Source: Candidatus Hermodarchaeota archaeon
GTDB lineage: Archaea > Asgardarchaeota > Hermodarchaeia > Hermodarchaeales > Hermodarchaeaceae
DNA: 14,881 nucleotides
NCBI GenBank assembly: GCA_016840595.1
Contig: JAEOSA010000030.1
Location: 1-14,881, forward strand
Direction: 5' to 3'
Shown here one piece after another: positions 13,132 through 14,881 of the stretch; the first letter of the stretch is position 1; each line of letters begins with the position of its first letter. The position numbers and the translations under genes were made by a program. The notes beneath the pieces are model-generated. The model was not told the origin of the DNA, ran no database searches, and saw only the letters and a program-made list of their open reading frames with translations.

Positions 13132-14305
13132 CAAGAAACGTAGTAATTCTTGATGCGGCTTCCCGAATTCGATTAGGTGGAGCAGATCCTACGCTGATTC
13201 GAATATTATTTGGGAAGGCTATACCAAATTGATCACCAGGAACCACGATAACTCCCGTTTCCTCCAATAGCGTGATGGCAAATTCTGGTCCTGTCATGCC
13301 CGTTTGTTCAACATTGGGAAAGAGGTAGAAGCCAGCAACTGGTTCATAAGTGAGTTTGAACCCTTTAAGCGGTTTAATACATTCTATTGCTACTTTCCGA
13401 CGATCATCTAACACAGCCCGATGATGACCAATTATACCTTTGAAGGCTTTCGGATTGTTGAGGGTTTTTGTAGCTCCTACTTGGATGGGTGTAGGAGCAC
13501 AAGCCGTATTGTATTGGTGAACTTGGTAGATTGGGCGCATCAAATGAGTGGGAGCGATGATATAACCCAGTCGTAATCCTGTCATGGCAAAGGTCTTCGA
13601 GAAACTGTTGACGATAATCACGTTATCACGGTTGAATTCAGCTGCGCAAGTATGTTTTTGACCATCATATCGAAGGAACTCGTAACACTCATCTGAAAGC
13701 AAAATACTATCATATTCACGGGCTAGTTCAACTACTTCTTTGACGTTCTTTCGCGATGCCACTGATCCAGTAGGATTACAGGGAGAGTTGATAATCACAA
13801 TTTGCGGAGGGTTTGCTTCAATTGTCTTCCTATAGGCGTCCACATCGAGATCAAAGTCAGGAGTCATGGGAATGAGTTCCACATCAGCCCCCGCAATTTT
13901 AGCTTGATTACTGAAATAGCCAAATGCAGGATCTTGAACTAGAACACGGTCACCCGGATTAACTAGAGCTAACATGGTGTCTAAGAGCCCTTCAAGAGCA
14001 CCACAGGTAACAAGGACTTCCTGTGGGTTATATTCGATTTTATAGGTGTCCACATAACGATCAGCAATCGCTTGACGTAACTCGATGATGCCTGCATTCG
14101 AGGAATAGTGTGTTTGCCCCTTTGCAAACGCCTCTGCGATTGCATCACTTAGGAACGGAGGAAGAGGTAAATCCAAATCCCCAATTCCCAACGAGATGAC
14201 ATCCATACCTTGCGATTCGAGCTTCGCTCCGATTTCAAAAAATTCTCGCAAACCACTAGGAGAGACATCCTGCAAACGAGCGGCAGTCTTCACTGGTTTC
14301 GTCAT
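13112..14305 (-). CDS. Pyridoxal-phosphate aminotransferase, class I/II
   Basis: A 397-residue fold-type I aminotransferase moving an amino group between an amino acid and a 2-oxoacid in the cytoplasm. Key residues, numbered from the ATG at 14305: PLP Lys237 in NSFSKTFAMTGLRLG, Asn177 in NSPCNPTG, Asp205 and Tyr208 in SDECYEF, Arg245 in GLRLG for the cofactor phosphate, and Arg369 in NNIRIS, the position that binds the substrate carboxylate. HYSSNAGIIELRQAIADRY near 66-84 is the substrate-side loop. The protein fits the aspartate/alanine-aminotransferase-like group; substrate preference cannot be decided. The frame extends to 14347, but 14305 gives the usual N-terminus (LQDVSPSGLREFFEIG) and has GAGGA a little upstream, so the 14 extra residues are probably leader. 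It is convergent with the four-helix gene and divergent from the next. Confidence 0.93.
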   Translation of the reverse strand: MTKPVKTAARLQDVSPSGLREFFEIGAKLESQGMDVISLGIGDLDLPLPPFLSDAIAEAFAKGQTHYSSNAGIIELRQAIADRYVDTYKIEYNPQEVLVTCGALEGLLDTMLALVNPGDRVLVQDPAFGYFSNQAKIAGADVELIPMTPDFDLDVDAYRKTIEANPPQIVIINSPCNPTGSVASRKNVKEVVELAREYDSILLSDECYEFLRYDGQKHTCAAEFNRDNVIIVNSFSKTFAMTGLRLGYIIAPTHLMRPIYQVHQYNTACAPTPIQVGATKTLNNPKAFKGIIGHHRAVLDDRRKVAIECIKPLKGFKLTYEPVAGFYLFPNVEQTGMTGPEFAITLLEETGVIVVPGDQFGIAFPNNIRISVGSAPPNRIREAASRITTFLEKRSEG

Positions 14306-14458
14306 AATTGATAGCTTCCTCACTGTAAATGGTTCATAATACAGCATTATCTGCCCTTGAAAAGGTATTCAATGGGTAAGAAGTTATGCACCAAGATATT
14401 TATCCAATAACACACGTAATAGCGAAAAGTGACCACCACTCGAAGGAATGAATAGTAA
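14306..14458. promoter_or_regulatory. Divergent promoter region
   Basis: 153 bp separates the start of the aminotransferase (minus) and the membrane protein (plus). GATATTTATC at 14395-14404 reads as a TATA-like element on both strands: about 55 bp before the plus-strand ATG and about 90 bp before the minus-strand start. Whether it serves one or both genes cannot be told. Confidence 0.35.
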
Positions 14459-14881
14459 ATGAATGGCTTCACCTTTGATGAAATTCCCTCCAAAAATTTC
14501 ATCTTCCAGTTACTTGTACCGTTCTTTGTCACCCTCTTCTTTCTCCAAGGATTCCGAACCTATGTAGTCAACATCTACATATCATTCTTCAACATCCTCT
14601 GGGAGGGCACAGGCAACTACACACCATTAATTTCCTTCCTAGTATTTGGAGCACCACTACTTGGTCTGCTGGTGTATCGAAAAGTCTCCCTCAATCACAT
14701 GATTATAGGTAGTGCCATACTGACCTCAATCTTTGCTATCCCAATCAGCCTTCAACTTGCTTACGAATTCGAACTTCTATTCTCATCATTGGTCGTAGCA
14801 TTTTATGCCATTTTCCTTCCATTCTATCTTTATAGCCGAGGTCAAGACCAACATCAAATTGGACAAGTTGGTGAATCCGCC
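14459..14881 (+). CDS. Polytopic membrane protein, MFS-like, cut by the window end
   Basis: An open frame of 141 codons with no stop before the right edge. It begins MNGFTFDEIPSKNFIFQLLV at ATG 14459; an in-frame TAA at 14456-14458 lies directly before it, so this is the earliest possible start. Four hydrophobic segments are visible: about 16-32 (FQLLVPFFVTLFFLQGF), 55-72 (LISFLVFGAPLLGLLVY), 80-100 (HMIIGSAILTSIFAIPI) and 107-125 (LFSSLVVAFYAIFLPF). The spacing and the short basic loop VYRKVS resemble the N-terminal half of an MFS transporter, but the diagnostic motifs are absent or lie beyond the edge. It does not show the FFWEFYNLP or WRPN strings of the two MFS genes in this window, and no close relationship to them is evident. 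Upstream AAGGA is a weak ribosome site. Confidence 0.65.
   Translation, partial: MNGFTFDEIPSKNFIFQLLVPFFVTLFFLQGFRTYVVNIYISFFNILWEGTGNYTPLISFLVFGAPLLGLLVYRKVSLNHMIIGSAILTSIFAIPISLQLAYEFELLFSSLVVAFYAIFLPFYLYSRGQDQHQIGQVGESA

Noticed and set aside
14347..14532. 61-codon minus-strand frame upstream of the aminotransferase
   Set aside because: It overlaps the divergent promoter region and the start of the plus-strand membrane protein; no ribosome site or family resemblance.

Overview
The window looks archaeal. Family B DNA polymerase with a full intein, TATA-box-like sequences 25-35 bp upstream of likely transcription starts, a PadR regulator paired with a small Cys-rich coiled-coil protein, and a secreted clostripain-type peptidase carrying a cytoplasmic zinc ribbon all fit archaea. 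The mixture resembles Asgard archaea (for example Thorarchaeia), but that lineage is a guess. No rRNA, tRNA, CRISPR array or insertion sequence was found.

Layout, left to right. A small ribbon-helix-helix-like protein (2-307) touches the left edge. Next come an acyl-CoA dehydrogenase with its base in the helix-G position (408-1577) and an MFS transporter (1655-2956). A PadR regulator (3098-3670) follows, with three tandem ATGT-N8-ACAT-type sites in front of it and a translationally coupled 67-residue Cys/coiled-coil protein behind it (3684-3887). A second MFS transporter (4057-5367) is a clear paralogue of the first. Then a 1078-residue exported, membrane-anchored C11 peptidase (5474-8710) and a divergent B-family DNA polymerase (8873-12667) interrupted in motif B by a 531-residue LAGLIDADG intein (10208-11800). 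A four-helix membrane protein (12768-13100) converges on a class I/II aminotransferase on the minus strand (13112-14305), with a shared terminator hairpin. A membrane protein on the plus strand (14459 onward) runs off the right edge.

How the genes may work together. The region from MFS 1 to MFS 2 looks like one regulatory neighbourhood: a probably autoregulated PadR repressor and its Cys-rich partner lie between two related exporters, suggesting a sensed-ligand or metal/redox efflux module. The peptidase, polymerase, small membrane protein and aminotransferase appear to be separate transcription units.

Most notable: the PadR operator array and the Cys/coiled-coil resemblance of its two gene products; the polymerase, whose exonuclease motifs are lost and whose polymerase motifs B and C are altered although the two metal-binding Asp positions are kept; the intact intein inside it, with a base composition unlike its GC-rich host gene; and the propeller/peptidase/PPC/TM/zinc-ribbon domain chain.
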